Source: Carposina sasakii
Lineage: Eukaryota > Arthropoda > Insecta > Lepidoptera > Carposinidae
Assembly: GCA_014607495.2 (NCBI GenBank)
Contig: CP053157.1
Coordinates: 8,432,001-8,496,000 of the forward strand
Length of the DNA stretch: 64,000 nt
Direction: 5' to 3'
The notes beneath the pieces were generated by a model. The model searched no databases. It was given only the letters and a program-made list of their open reading frames with translations, and had not been told where the DNA came from. Each line of letters begins with the position of its first letter. The stretch's first letter is position 1. The position numbers and the translations under genes were made by a program. Positions 12,062 through 25,122 of this stretch are shown piece after piece.

Positions 12062-12308
12062 ATATATGCTCTAAATGAATCCTACTATAATATTATAAAC
12101 GCGAAAGTTTGTAACTATGCATGGATGGATGGATGGATGGATGTTTGTTACTCTTTCACGTAAATACGTCTGTATCGATTTTAATAAAATTGGTTATGGA
12201 GTTAGATAACACCCTGGATTAACACAGGCTACTTTTTATCCCGGATAATTTTGACATTTTGTTTTTTCTGCAGTCCACGTGGACGAAGTCGCGGGCGTCT
12301 ACTAGTGT
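12062..12308 (-). repeat. RTE-type LINE tail with (ATGG)n
   Basis: Holds 'ataaacgcgaaagtttgtaa', an ATGG tetranucleotide run (about 12119-12143), 'aacaccctggattaac', 'ttatcccggataa' and 'cagtccacgtggacgaagtc'. Same family as 253-424 and 39310-39510. Confidence 0.65.
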
Positions 12309-12645
12309 TTTATATTAGAGGAAACGTTCCAATGATGAACCTATATGTTTTCTATTTTTGTCTAAGCCCGACGTCCATTACGTTGTTATCAGAAGTTTAT
12401 ACACCATAGCGGATGTACACGTGGATCTATGAAGTTTTTAAGCCTCGTGCAAATCCACCTCAAAATATCCAGTTAGCAACAGCTCCATAACGCTCTGAAA
12501 TTTTATTACATATTTTTGGCTGTGTGCACGTGGCGATTTGAAATTGAATTACCGCCACCTTATTTCAATTACTCTAATGTTCTGCCAAACATGATAATAT
12601 TATGGAACCCTATTCATGGAAACGTTATTAAATAGAAAGCAAATG
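12309..12645. other. Noncoding
   Basis: No feature seen. Confidence 0.4.
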
Positions 12646-12880
12646 ACGGCCGATTGGTCTAGTAGGTAGCGACCCTGCCTGCGAAGCCATAGGTCCTGGG
12701 TTCGAATCCCGGTAGGTGCAAACATTGATATGATGAATATTGATGTTTGTTTCCGAGTCATGGATGTTTCTATACTTATCTATGTATTTATATATCGTTG
12801 CTTAGTACCCACGACACAAGACCTTAGGGATCTTAGTGTGGGACTAGGTTATTTTTTTTAGTTTTATGACTGCGTGTGCC
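12646..12880 (+). repeat. tRNA-derived SINE, copy 2
   Basis: Near-identical to 3343-3579: 'ggccgattggtctagtaggt', B box 'gggttcgaatccc', and the same body through 'ttagtgtgggactagg'. Confidence 0.8.
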
Positions 12881-13652
12881 ACGACGGTTGGCGTATAGTA
12901 TAGTGTGTTTGCAAATAGAATACCACTTATCTAAGGGGCTGGTGCAAGTGAAGTTTGCGTGCGCATGTTTTTTAATAAGATAGTACACTAATCACACAGT
13001 TTTTCGTGTATCATAGCTTTGAATGGATCTGGCAGAGCGTCAATTTGGTAGCACAGGGTGTTCGCTATAATTACAAACGTCTAGACAACCCCTGTTTACA
13101 ACGAACGCACCGGCGGGTATTAATATTAATTTATTGCTTAAACTAAGGAAGATTCTCAAATTAAAAGTTACGTTTTAATGAAATCAAAACAGCTTCTAAT
13201 TTAGGGAATTACAGTTAAACTTTCTTCGTGATTCGAATGCGATATTCAAAAGTTTAATGTAATTAAGGTTTTTGGTAAAATGTTGGAAATCGGAAACAAA
13301 AAGTTTTTCACACTTTTAATGAATTTCCTTTGACTTGTCGCCTTTACAGAGTGACGTTATATACCCCACCCTTTTTAATTTAAGTAAGTATGATGTTACC
13401 TTAACTTTCTGATCATTTAAAATATATATACATAGGTATTTTCCACATGTCTAGTGCATTTCTCAAATCCATCCCGAATATTATATTATATTGAAAGTTT
13501 GAGAACTTTTCTACTTTTATACAGTCTGCTTAACAATAAATTATCCACTTTGTAAAACTTAATGTAATTGTAACAGGCAACTTTTAAAAAGGTAGTTTGA
13601 TTTTATTTGATTTGAAAATAAATGTGTACGTTTTCCGAGAGAATGCCTTATG

Positions 13653-13655
<3 letters not shown>
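12881..13655. other. Noncoding
   Basis: No feature seen. Confidence 0.4.

Positions 13656-13732
<77 letters not shown>
13656..13732. repeat. (AT)n microsatellite, 77 bp
   Basis: An uninterrupted TA/AT dinucleotide run. Both long ORFs crossing it encode poly-Ile-Tyr and are artefacts of the repeat. Confidence 0.95.
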
Positions 13733-13735
<3 letters not shown>

Positions 13736-14573
13736 ATAAAATAACCTTTATTGACCAATTAGGGAATATTACCCTACAACTTATATTTCTGTTGAGCTTT
13801 TGTGCTTTTGTTATCTGTGAGCAATTTGAAATAATAAAACAATAACAGACAGCAATGGATCGCGTGACCACATGGAAGGGTATAGATGAAATCCGCTGTT
13901 AATCTATGTAATATACCTATAGGTATTCTAAATAAAAATTAAACTAAATAAAACTTTGAATTGTATCAGGCGTCACTATTCGGAAGTTCAAATCTCTATT
14001 ATATATATCTAATATAGGGCCCGGTGGTGGGCGATCCCTCAATAAATAAAACTTACCTATTAGGTAATCTAAATAAAAAGATCTGTAAGGTTGAAATCAT
14101 CATTTTTAAAATTAAATAATTATGGTGGTATATGAAATAAGAAACTTGATATTATATAATCTCTAATTTATAATTGGACCTATTCAGCCATCTTAAGTGC
14201 CCCATTTACGCCTCCAACTGCGATAAAATTAGGCGACTTAACCGCCCACTGTGTGGCGTGGACCTTATGCATAATCATGTTTGTTTAGACGAGGGCAATT
14301 ACGCTCGCGACGATGCGACACGACGACGGTGACTCAGAAAATATGTTTATTTTTGCCAACCGATTTCTATAAAGCAACGCTACATTGTAAACAAAACACA
14401 AAGGAAATTGTTTTTCGTCTAACAAAAAGAAAGTAAAACGCTTGAAAGTTGAGAGTTAATTTATTTCGAAGTTGTTTGCCTGTAATTTGTTGTGGCGTCC
14501 TACGGAGAGACGGCCGTCGGCGGTGGTGCTAAAAGTTTTTCACGTTACAAAATTGGTAGACAACTTACGAGTC
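13733..14573. other. Noncoding; CpG-richer promoter-like end
   Basis: 13733-14200 shows nothing. 14270-14573 is richer in CpG and GC than its surroundings ('acgctcgcgacgatgcgac', 'ggagagacggccgtcggcgg') and leads directly into the candidate first exon, as a promoter plus 5'UTR would. Confidence 0.35.
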
Positions 14574-14596
14574 ATGGAGGCTGTCACACCTGTTCG
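14574..14596 (+). CDS. Candidate first coding exon of an unidentified gene
   Basis: An ATG opens MEAVTPV and runs into 'cggtgagtactg', a near-consensus splice donor, after a locally CpG-rich leader. Seven codons are too few to identify a family and I could not find a convincing partner exon downstream. It may be a first exon followed by a very long intron, or chance. Confidence 0.25.
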
Positions 14597-17500
14597 GTGA
14601 GTACTGAACTTCGGTGTCGGTCACTCCAAATATAACGACTGTGGTTATTGCTTTTACGCTTACATCGCAATTTTCAAAATTAAAATCTATTTCTTTCGCT
14701 ATGATTTTAAACTGGGAATACCATTGAATTTTTATAATAATGTTATCAATTCAGAATTTGGTTTGTCTTCGCGACGGTATTTGTGTGTTATATTATCAGT
14801 TGAGAGGTTCGAACATTTACATTGTAAAATGATTCAATACAATACCGTATCTATAACTAGATATGCCTATCTCTATGCCATATCTAACTACGTACTAAAC
14901 TGAAGAAAGAAATGAAAACATCGTATGATAAAATTAAATAATCTAGGCAAGTGAATATCACAAATATGGTCACAATAAAAATTGCAATTTAATCGCATCA
15001 TTTTGATCATGAATAAGAGGACATGGTTCAGAAGCGGTGACAAATTATAATATGTAGTTAACAATCGATCCGATGCCAAACACTCACTGGAAACTACGAG
15101 TAGAACGAATATGAATATATCTTATTTCTAGGTAGTTACGCCCTGATGTTGGATGGAAGTGTTTGGGGCAAGAACATAAGTACATACCCAGTACAGTAAA
15201 TCTTACTAGAGAGCTTACCTACACGTATAAGCATACATACAAGCTCTATGTTCTGTGTTGATACGACAACATTAAGAAAAAAACATGAATATGTTAAGCA
15301 AGTAGGTACTAATTAAATTATTGTAATTTTTTTAGTTATAAAATATTTGATTAATATTTATTGACAATAAAATTTTTGCTATTAAGCAATTTAGAATTAA
15401 AATCAAATTATTAACAAAACAATATAGCAAAATAAATTCTCGGTATAAGGCAGTTAAGGAAAGATTCACTTGAAACAAGCCACCGATTTATTTTCCGCCG
15501 CAGGCACCTTCATTGATAAATATAACCAATAAAGGAAAACAAAATGTCCACAAGAGGAATTATTGTGGTTCCTGTAATTTACCTCTTCTTTTATTTTTCT
15601 ACATTTCTCGCTCCTTTCATAAGTTTTGACTTGGGGTCTCACGCCGGTGTTTTGTGCAAGATTTATGGCAGAAAACGAAGTTATTTGCTTAGTAAGATGA
15701 TTTCAAGTTGTGCCCTGTGTGCGTTCAAGTGATTCAAATTGGTGAATTGGAAAAAAATATGTCTTGGTTATTCTGTTTTTACACCATTGTTTAGTTAATT
15801 TACTGATTGAAAGTCCGAAGTAGCAGTGAAAAGTCTCATATTGAGGATAAATACGATATACAAACGAGAATTTAATTTCTGATTCATTTATCGTTATAAA
15901 AATATTTTTGAAACAAATCTTTATTAATTTTGTTTTTCCTCTGATTGGCTATATAAAAGCTTTTTGAAAGAACCGTTATTTGAATCCTTATATTGGCGTT
16001 TCTAAGTTTATTCATTAACTTGTCGATGTTACCTTAATTTCTAAATGACAGACTTTTATGTGAACTAATAAATAAATGCATATTTTGGAGTTTTACACTG
16101 TTTTATCCATGCTTTAGGCATGGACATAAACTTTTATTGTTACTTCATATAGTTCAATATTTTTCTGATGATATCAATTATTTACCTTTGTAAAGCTAAG
16201 CCTGCCTGCAACTCAGTCTGAAGTGTTGAGTTTTTTATAGTGGACTTAATCAAGCAATTCAATATGTTTTTTTCTTGAGGTACGCTTTTGAATCCTTCTT
16301 CTATCTAACCGTACTAGCTGCCTATTAGTCAAGGCGACAAGACCCTTCAGTTGATTCCTGTGATCAATTATCAAACGATATGATATGAGTATCTAGCAGG
16401 ATTCCTTTGTTCAATTTTACTAAAACCACATTCGTTTGCCACCTGGTTTTGAGTGATACTAGACACGTATTAGAAAATACGTCGCTTAAGTAATCTATCT
16501 TTGGGACACGTAATCACCTGCGCCGTTCGCAAAACCTTGGGTCGATGGTAATATAGTAGTGCGTTCATATTTTACCTTAAAGGGACACATATTGTCTTGT
16601 ACTTTGAGAACCCATTTGTATCCTTCATTGAAATTTATTTGTGTGGGCTAAAATTACATGTAAGGTTAATGCGTTGTCTGTGTTGAATTAGGCTTTTCAA
16701 ATTGACAGACTGTGTTAGATGAGTCTATTATTTGTGTTTCGAATGAAACATTTTGCAGTACCTACATATATAGATAGGTACTTTGAAAGCTCTTTACAAC
16801 TAAGTTCAATTGGATTTCAATTAAGGTCGATGTAGAGTATTAGGTATAGAATTTAAATCATGTGAAACCGAACTTTACTCATATTTGGAGATACGGCCTC
16901 ATGTTATATGAAAATACATAAAGACGCAAAACTGTAATCACTTTTTGTGTGTTCACATCATCTCATCACATTCTCTATCAAGTATGATATTTGAATATGA
17001 TAATTAATCAAATGTTACTAACTTTTTGAAACTGTTTACACCTAACTAGGTTATTTAAGGTTGAGGTCAAAATTAACTAGTATATTCTAATAGAGTCAGT
17101 AATAAAAAAGGTTTATTATCCATAAAAGTGTAGTTGAAGCACATAATTCCTTTGAAAAAGCTAGATTTTCCTGAAAATTCCGCCAACCGATTGAATGTGA
17201 ATGATGCCGTAGAAAAACGCTAGGTTCCCAGATCCACATATGTCGTTATACATATACGTACACAACACAACACTGTTAGGCAATACAGAGTGGGCTCACC
17301 AGGTGAGTTATGGGCCGTTTTTGTCCATCGAGGTTCTACTTCGAGGTTCTTTATAGGTAGTCTTTATTTATAACCAAAAGTACTCTAAACTTTTATGCGA
17401 TAGTGGAGTTCATTTTAAACATTGTTACGACCACTTTCTATATTCTAGAGAGTGCTCCTTTAAGTGAGCTTAATATAAAATATATAGTATGTAGTCACGC

Positions 17501-18907
17501 CCATTTTCCCCCAAAAACGTTGGGCAGAAGTGTGCCAATTACACACCCACTTTTCAACAGTATTAAGTATGGAATATTATATCAATGTCCTAGTCTATAT
17601 AAATTTAAGAAAGAAAAATGTTTCACTATTGGCTCACTAGGAGCGCTACTGTCTTTGCCTGCTTACGTGTCTACGTGTCAAGTTTTTAAGAGATAAGGTC
17701 GGCCATAGAAACTACCAGTGTGCAGTGAATAAATACTTTTATTTTATAATTTCTTGGATATTTATTAATGTTTCCTGGATATATCTATTATCCCAACAAA
17801 CAGTTAGCCTATTTAGTTCCACGTGGCAAGAAGTGACCCTACTACCGCTTTTTTGGCATAAATACAATAATCTAGCTACTGGTAACGAATCCAATGGGAA
17901 ATGTTTCGAGTCATTCTAAATGGGTATTACTCGTATAGGCTATCAACGTCAGAGCCTCCTCCGTTAAATATCAGGGTGCACCACGGGCAGGTGAGGTGGA
18001 TTGTGGGTCTTAAGGTTTTAAGTCGAACCCACTTACACCCTAAATTAATTTAAAAGAAGTTTAATAAATGCATATTAATAAAGATTAGGTACTCATGTAA
18101 GTATAAGATCTCCCAACCATATTTCGGCCAAAGCAACCAATCTCTACGGAGATTAACCAGGTACGCAGGAGATATTATAGTACATAAGTGTGTGCGCAAA
18201 CACATATGCAGTCTCTATTCCTTCACTCTCATAGTCCGATGGGACGGAAAGCCGACACGACCGGAGAGAGATCAGGCACAGGACCAACAGTTTTACGTGC
18301 TTTCAGAGGCACGAGCCAAGTGACAATTTTACAACATTAAAATCTGTACACGAAATAAATTCATGTAAGTACTGTATAAAAAGACAATGCCATATTTTGT
18401 ACTCGATTCCTTGTTACGTAGTACAAATCCCATGTCGCTAGGAGCATGTTATATTATTATTCATGTAGTTGTAACCAAATTTCAAGATACATGGATATAC
18501 CGCTTCATTCTCGAAGAGCGTCGCGTGAGAGGAATGTTCAACCCCGCCTAGGAAATAGCGCATCTGCTTATCCTGTGTACATTACTCAACTATGGTGAAT
18601 ATATAAACTATACACATGGTAATATGAATATAGAGCGCCATTGACATGCTAATTTTACTCTGTTAGCGAATTCCGGTGACTATAATTACCGTCTCATAAT
18701 GAAGGATCTACAGTAGTACAAACAGTGTTATTGTTACTTTCTGCGAATAACATAGTAGTACGTAAAACCTAATTTAAATCAATCCTGTAGACCAACTAAA
18801 CTTTCTTTCATGCGAATTAATAATCAGAATTCAGACAGTAAGTACGTCGCGTGCTGGGACTGTAGTCAAAAATGACCTTTAGGTACCACAATTTTTTTTA
18901 AACGAAA
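14597..18907. other. Long noncoding stretch
   Basis: AT-rich. Short ORFs (for example 15544-15732, 17403-17696, 17725-17919) have biased, low-information translations and no flanking exon structure. If 14574-14596 is real, this may be intron. Confidence 0.45.
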
Positions 18908-19572
18908 AACCGACTTCCTCCCAAAACTCGAGTTTACTAAAGTAAAATTTAGTAAAGGAAAATATATATTGCGTTAAGCCATGTACGATGTTTAGAAGAC
19001 ATAATATTGTCAGATTTATATGCCAGCAAAATGATTAAATAGGCCACATGACAAAAGAGAGAAATGACTAGGCTTCGAAACTTTACGTCTGACAATATAT
19101 AAGCAACATATAATTACAACTCCTTCTTCCCGCCCTGTTCCCAATTATTTGGGGTCGGTGCAATATGTAGGTACTCTTCTTTCAGTCATCCCTATTATCC
19201 GTCATCTCGTTATTCTCATGTCTACCTCTTCCTCTATAACCATCTTAATTCGGACACGATTTAACGCAACATATAATTACACGACTTAACACAATTATCT
19301 TCATCTTCATAAGCCTATTGCAGTCCACTACTGGACGTAGGCTTCCCCTGCCATAGGGGGATTTTTTACTAAAAAGTTTCACTATCTGTTTTTCGGCGGC
19401 TATATCATCAGACCCTCGTTTCCTTTATATTATGTGGCGACCCTCTGTAAAATTGTGTTTGTAAAAGGGACTACGACCTATTATTTGAGGATATCCCTAG
19501 ATTCCTTAGAGATTCCATCATCAGATGTTATGTTTTATATGTAGGTGACTAAAACGCTCAGTAAAAGTGTAA
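18908..19572. mobile_element. AACCGACTTC-ended element, copy 2 (3' truncated)
   Basis: Starts AACCGACTTCCTCCC and tracks copy 1 block by block to about 'acgctcagtaaaagtgtaa', where similarity stops; the GAAGTCGGTT end is missing. It lacks the 152-bp insertion present in copy 1, which helps define that insertion. Confidence 0.7.
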
Positions 19573-21553
19573 CTTAGAAGCTAGAAACACCACTCAGTTT
19601 TTTAAATGGTAATAATGCTGATACCTTAACATTCTATGATACAAAATGTTTTAGGTTTATAACAACATATGTTTTCCATTTTTTTATACAGCTATAACTG
19701 TATATAAGCTATAACAGTAACGAATCACCTTAAAGCAAATACCCATAGATAGGTAGTTCTCATTCACCGATTATCTTGATATGAACTTCATTGCATAAGT
19801 TTTTAGGTAAACCAGTCTCCTCAGACGCACGTCACATGATTCAGGTTAAGGCCATGAACGAAGGACAAAGAAGAGGTCGCTTAACAATCATCATCATCAT
19901 CTAAGCCATAAGAAGTCTAATGCTGAATATAGGTCTCACCCAATAACTACTATTGCGATCGGTTGAAAGCGGCCTGCATTTCACAAATTCTCGTAGGTAT
20001 GTAAATTATAATCAGCCGGTAATTGGTTTATTTTACTGCGTGATTGCGGTAATTGCATGTCTACCTTTATTGATTATGATTATCACATTTCCTCTCCATC
20101 CTTTCTTCATGATTAAGAAACTTTCTAGCCCCGTTTCACTGCCACACCTGTGCATTTCACTTATTCCATGTACGGCACCCAACTGCCGTAGAAATTGTGT
20201 AGGTAAACTGCATAATACCGTGGTAATATTGACAATACCTACGGTCGGTACAGGTAGGTTTGTTTAGAAATGCACTGCAAGTAAGTACGGTATATTCGTC
20301 ATGTTTAAAGAAAATTATTGCACGCAAGTAATACTTACTGTATCTTATAAAAAGTATGAAACGGTTTTTGTATGTTGTCAGCAAGAAGTACCACTTAGGT
20401 ATTGTTATGATACACATAAAAATGTTAAGACGACGATTCCGAAAAATATGATGGATAAAAGTAAGCGCGTGTCATACGTGCTTAAGATATATTACCGGCT
20501 GTTTTGAAGTTGTTTGGAATGTTTTGTAATAGAGTAGGTATGCACAAGTGTTATCCCCTTGTTTCGTTGTAACCTTAGGTTGAAACTCAAAAATAGTTCG
20601 ACAGATTTTGATTATTAATGTGTATATTACCTGGCGCATTTTAGCAGCTCTACTGATACACTGAATGAATTTTATTACTATGATTAACATATCTAATGAT
20701 TATGTCGATAAATTGCTCTTTGGGCGATTTGGAAGATAGGATTGAAAACGTTCTCCTTATTTTGAAGTCATTAAAAAAGTTGTACTTATTGTTTTTATTT
20801 AATAATACTAATGTTATTGCTTACACAATACCTCACGTTACTTCATCACATTAGAACGGTATAACAGGTTTATATATGATAACTTGTTAAATTATTGTAA
20901 CACGTAGTTTTATTTCCTGGACCCGTGACATCGAGTGTAACTCGGGTCAGATTGTTTCGGGAAGTCGACACGACTTTGATGTATTGTGAAGCTTGGAACT
21001 CGAATATTTACGAGGTAAGCGTCGTCGTCGGAAAATTTTGTTATTATGGCAGTGACATAGCATAAAAAAGTGTGGAACTTTGCGATAATATTATGTCCTT
21101 TTCAAATATTATTTACTCAATATTTTACAATTGGATGTATAAATTTGTATTCCAATAAACTCGCATTAGCATATTAGTGAAACACTTGTTGAAATATAGG
21201 GGCGAGTTTAACGAAAAATTTTTATTTGTTAAGTGCGTGTGTAGATTTCTATTCTAATTTTATTACTGGAGATTTTGCCGGTAAATATACCTATAAGGAT
21301 TTGCAATCTCATGAGCTCCTTTATATTTCCCGAAAGGTGGTTAAGAACGAAAAAAAATCTTATCTAATAAAATGTAATGCTTTAAAACTATGATGTATTG
21401 CTACTTGCATGTAATCTATTCAGTTCAGTCCATATACCTTCATACTACTAAATACATTACAAACTATATTGGACATGCAAGAGTACGTATAGAGCTGAGT
21501 TCCGTAGCCTGCTTATGAGTGACAGCTCTTGAGTCCATCTCGTTGTAACTATC
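19573..21553. other. Noncoding stretch
   Basis: Several overlapping short ORFs on both strands near 19950-20690, none with a recognisable domain. Confidence 0.45.
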
Positions 21554-22133
21554 TAAGGGCCGAAACTCAAAACTGCGTTGCGGCCACAGCCGATTTTAGC
21601 GGCGCGGCGCCGCATCGCGACGCGAATTCCAGCGTTGTGACGCCATACTTGGTGACAATGATCCACTAAATCTAAAAAAACTTTTAATTTAAAGAAAATA
21701 TTGGAAACCCGATGGCCATAATGTATATCAAAGAATATACTTACTCTCTAACGAGAGATGTATATGTAAGATATTTCATTTTGATGTTCAATTCGAAGAG
21801 ATTACTCTTGCAAACAACACACATCAAACCGGAAGCAGTTTAAAAATCGAAAATTAATGTCGATATATTAATATCTTTGCTCCAAGAACGCTTGTTTGTG
21901 GTATTCAAATGACGAAACATATAAAGACAAATGAATTTATAAAATAAGAGACATGGAAACCCAAATAGCACAAGAGGCTGTATAGCAACTGAATATTGGA
22001 CTACAATTACCCTTGAAGTGGTATAAGAAAGCTGCATAAAAGCTGATTCCGAGCTTATTCAGCCCTTAAACCACTTAAATGGGCACAAATTATTCAGCTC
22101 TAATGTCACATAAGCTGCTTAAGAGCGCAGAAT

Positions 22134-22395
22134 CAGAAATTTAAGAGAGTTATAAGGGGTAACAGGTATTGTAAGAGCTGAATATCAACTGGTTAAGAGA
22201 CCATGTTACTCTTTATTCAGCTGAATACCTAAATAATGTATCACAACGGGCCTGTGGTGGTGTAGAAGCAGAAATTTAAGAGAGTTATAAGGGGTAACAG
22301 ATGTTGTAAGAGCTGAATATCAACTGGTTGAGAGACCATGTTACTCTTTATTCAGCTGCATACCTAAGTAATGTATCACAAAGGGCCTGTTGGTG
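22134..22395 (+). repeat. 135-bp tandem duplication
   Basis: Two adjacent copies beginning 'cagaaatttaagagagttat' (22134 and 22269), nearly identical through 'gagctgaatatcaactggtt', 'ccatgttactctttattcag' and 'gtatcacaa.gggcctgt'. The short motif TTATTCAGCT recurs throughout 22040-23560 in degenerate form. Confidence 0.9.
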
Positions 22396-22904
22396 ACGCG
22401 TGACTATAGAAAATAATATTTTTGTATATTCATTTTACTTATTGTTGAAAAGTGACCGTAGTAACTTGTGACAACATAAACATAATATTAATGGCGGTGG
22501 CGTTTCATAATATATTTATTGGTACCTAAGTAAACGGAACGGTTTTCTTTATTAGTGCCAGAAAAATGTTTGGGAATGCAAGTTTACTGACATTATATGT
22601 GTATATTATCTAAGAAAAATTTGGTGCGCTACGAAAATATTGTGTTTTTAAATAATATAGTAATAAATAATGTAAATAAGCTATGTGTTTTAAAATCTTG
22701 GCCCAACAATTTTCTATAGTTTGGAAAGAACTATTAAATAAATAGAGACTATTACGATAAGAAGTAATACCTAATTTAATAGGTTCGTAATTATATTAGT
22801 AGTATAATAGTAATTCATGCACAAAACATATAAAAAAATGATAAGTAAATTATCATATTTCCAGGTTAAACACAATAAAATGGTGGTTGATGTTAAATAG
22901 CTAT

Positions 22905-23109
22905 GTGAACCGTTATTTATCAAAGGGCTGTTTAGTGATTCACTTGTGAACCTATATTTATCAAAGGACTGCTTAGTGTTTCACATGTGAACAATTACTT
23001 ATTAAAGGGCTGTTAAGCGTTTCACGCGTGAACCATTACTTATTACAGAGCTGTTAAGCGTTTCACGTGTGAACCATTATTTATTAAAGAGCTGTTAAGC
23101 GTTTCACGA
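22905..23109 (+). repeat. 41-bp minisatellite, five units
   Basis: Five head-to-tail 41-bp units start at 22905, 22946, 22987, 23028 and 23069. Each opens GTGAAC and ends TTCACxx, so unit junctions form palindromes such as TTCACGTGTGAA. Units 3-5 are closest to each other. No spacers, so not a CRISPR-like array. Confidence 0.95.
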
Positions 23110-23707
23110 GTTAAAGTTAAAGTCATTTATTTTGATATACTAATGAACCTCTAAATATCCATGAGGCATCTTGTGAACGTTTAAACTGCCGCTATATGCA
23201 GACAGTGTCAATAGATTAATAAAGGCTGCTTAGCGGTAAATATGTTCAGCGCTAAGATATATTATGGGCCACAGGTGTCCCGTTTTGCGTCTATTGGCTT
23301 AATATTATAAGAACTTGTGCTCCTTTAATGAGTCAGCTCAATAACAGTTCACAAGTACTTTCTTATATTGCTCTTGGCTCTTTCTATAATTTTTTGTGTT
23401 TTATAGGTATATTTGTGACCCATAATGCAGCTCTTATTTACCCTTAAGCTGTTTAAATATCACTGACTGCTATTATGCAGCTAAGGGACCACGAGTGTAT
23501 TCTTATATGAGTCTTAATACGCCCAGAGCTGTGTGTAGATCTAAAAGTGAGTATTTATTCAGCTATCTGTGCTACTTGGGAAAGCATTTGTGAAATCATT
23601 TATAATAATTATTCATCAAACAATTATCTTTTACAAAGGCAGAGAGACGTCTATCCACACTCAATAATCATGGTTACCCTACATACAACAATAAAACTCT
23701 CGTTTTC

Positions 23708-23752
23708 GCGGCGCCGCAACGCAAACTGCCGATTTTAGCGTTGCGGCGCCGC
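23708..23752. repeat. GC-rich perfect hairpin
   Basis: GCGGCGCCGCAACGC (23708-23722) is the exact inverse of 23738-23752, with a 15-nt loop 'aaactgccgatttta'. A directly repeated relative of the right half sits at 21588-21625 near the other end of the putative element. Confidence 0.8.
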
Positions 23753-25122
23753 ATCGCGGTTATGTGTTTCGGCCATAGATAACAGAAACACAGGAGATGG
23801 GCCGCTAAGCGCACTTAGTTTGAGTTCTGATGTAAGCGGCTATAAGCCACACTTACATTGACATCTAAATAATAACACAAATTACACCCACATTGATAAA
23901 TCTCTGACACCAACATTTAAGGCGGTTACTCTCATTGGCGCGCACACATTGCTATCTACTGTGTAAGTACGCGCCTCAGTATAGCAAATACATCAACAAA
24001 ATTTCACACGTACGCTAGTGATTGACTGTCGATAAATTTGTTATCGAGCACTTGCGTTGTTGCACATCGCGAACAATTTAGGCTTTAGTAGCTGGTCACA
24101 ATACAATTTTAAACATGTTTTACTTAGCTTCATCTTAAATCAACTACTTTTCGACTTCTCGTTGTCCGATGAGCTAGATTTTGAGTTGCATCACAGTCAC
24201 AAAAGTATGAGTCACAAATAAAAGGTTATTTTCTTGAAGGGATAAAGAATAAAATAAATTCGTAGGGAGTCTATAATAAATTAGTACGGTATGTAAATCG
24301 ATGGAAATAAAAAATCTAATAATATGCTTATTGGTAGTCATTTATTATCTACATTTAACAAATATTCGAAATATTTAGACTCGATAACACAAATTAGTAA
24401 GTAACTACTTTATAGTAAATATTTACAGTTAAATAATATTTATTTTATATTTAATTTAAAAAATATTTATTAATAGAAAACACAAAATAAAGAAAGTTGA
24501 CTTTGCACACATCTACATTAATTTAGGTACTTTGTTACACTAATAATAATAAGTAATTCACCATTGTTTTACATAAACATAATATTTTTTAAACTCTCAA
24601 AATATCTAACTAACATTAGTTATTACTCGTAGGTTACTATTCGCGGCAACGTGAGTATCGACAACAAGAAATGACATAACAACTCTATGTCAAAGCGCTT
24701 AGCAGCGGCCGTGAGCGGGAGCGGCCGATTCATATGCGCAATTATCATCACTCGGTCAAACTGATTTCAACACCAGCACGCTACACTTAGCGAGCAATGT
24801 ATTAGGTTCAATCGGTAGGTTACATATGTCACTCAGTGAAAATTATTTTAACGAACAAAATGAAATTTGGGTAAAATGCAGAAAACAAAATTGTTATTGT
24901 ACTTACCTATGAAAAGTGACCCCCTTCAAGTTTATGGTCACTTCGATTCTTGCACAAAAACACTGAACAAGCAGGCATTATAAAAAAACACTCCCTTGTG
25001 ACGCGTTAGGCAATCAAGTCCGACTGATTGCGTTTTCGCGATGTTTGCCCTTTTGCTTCATAGTTCAATTACACCGCCCACGCCCCACGCCACTCTATAG
25101 ATCTCTGTGGTTTCGGCCCTAA

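Larger units (their letters stand above)
21557..25119. mobile_element. Putative Harbinger-like non-autonomous element
   Basis: GGGCCGAAAC at 21557-21566 is inverted exactly as GTTTCGGCCC at 25110-25119, and both ends abut the trinucleotide TAA (21554-21556 and 25120-25122). A 3-bp TWA target duplication with GGGCC-type ends is characteristic of PIF/Harbinger elements. No transposase ORF is visible. The left part (to about 23774, where 'gtttcggcc' recurs) carries a direct GC-rich module, a 135-bp tandem duplication and a 41-bp minisatellite, so this may be two nested elements. Confidence 0.45.

Noticed and set aside
13584..13871. Two overlapping ORFs of 82 and 95 codons
   Set aside because: Both are created by the AT dinucleotide run and translate to poly-Ile-Tyr.
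22905..23109. CRISPR-like array
   Set aside because: The 41-bp units are contiguous without spacers, and the genome is eukaryotic.
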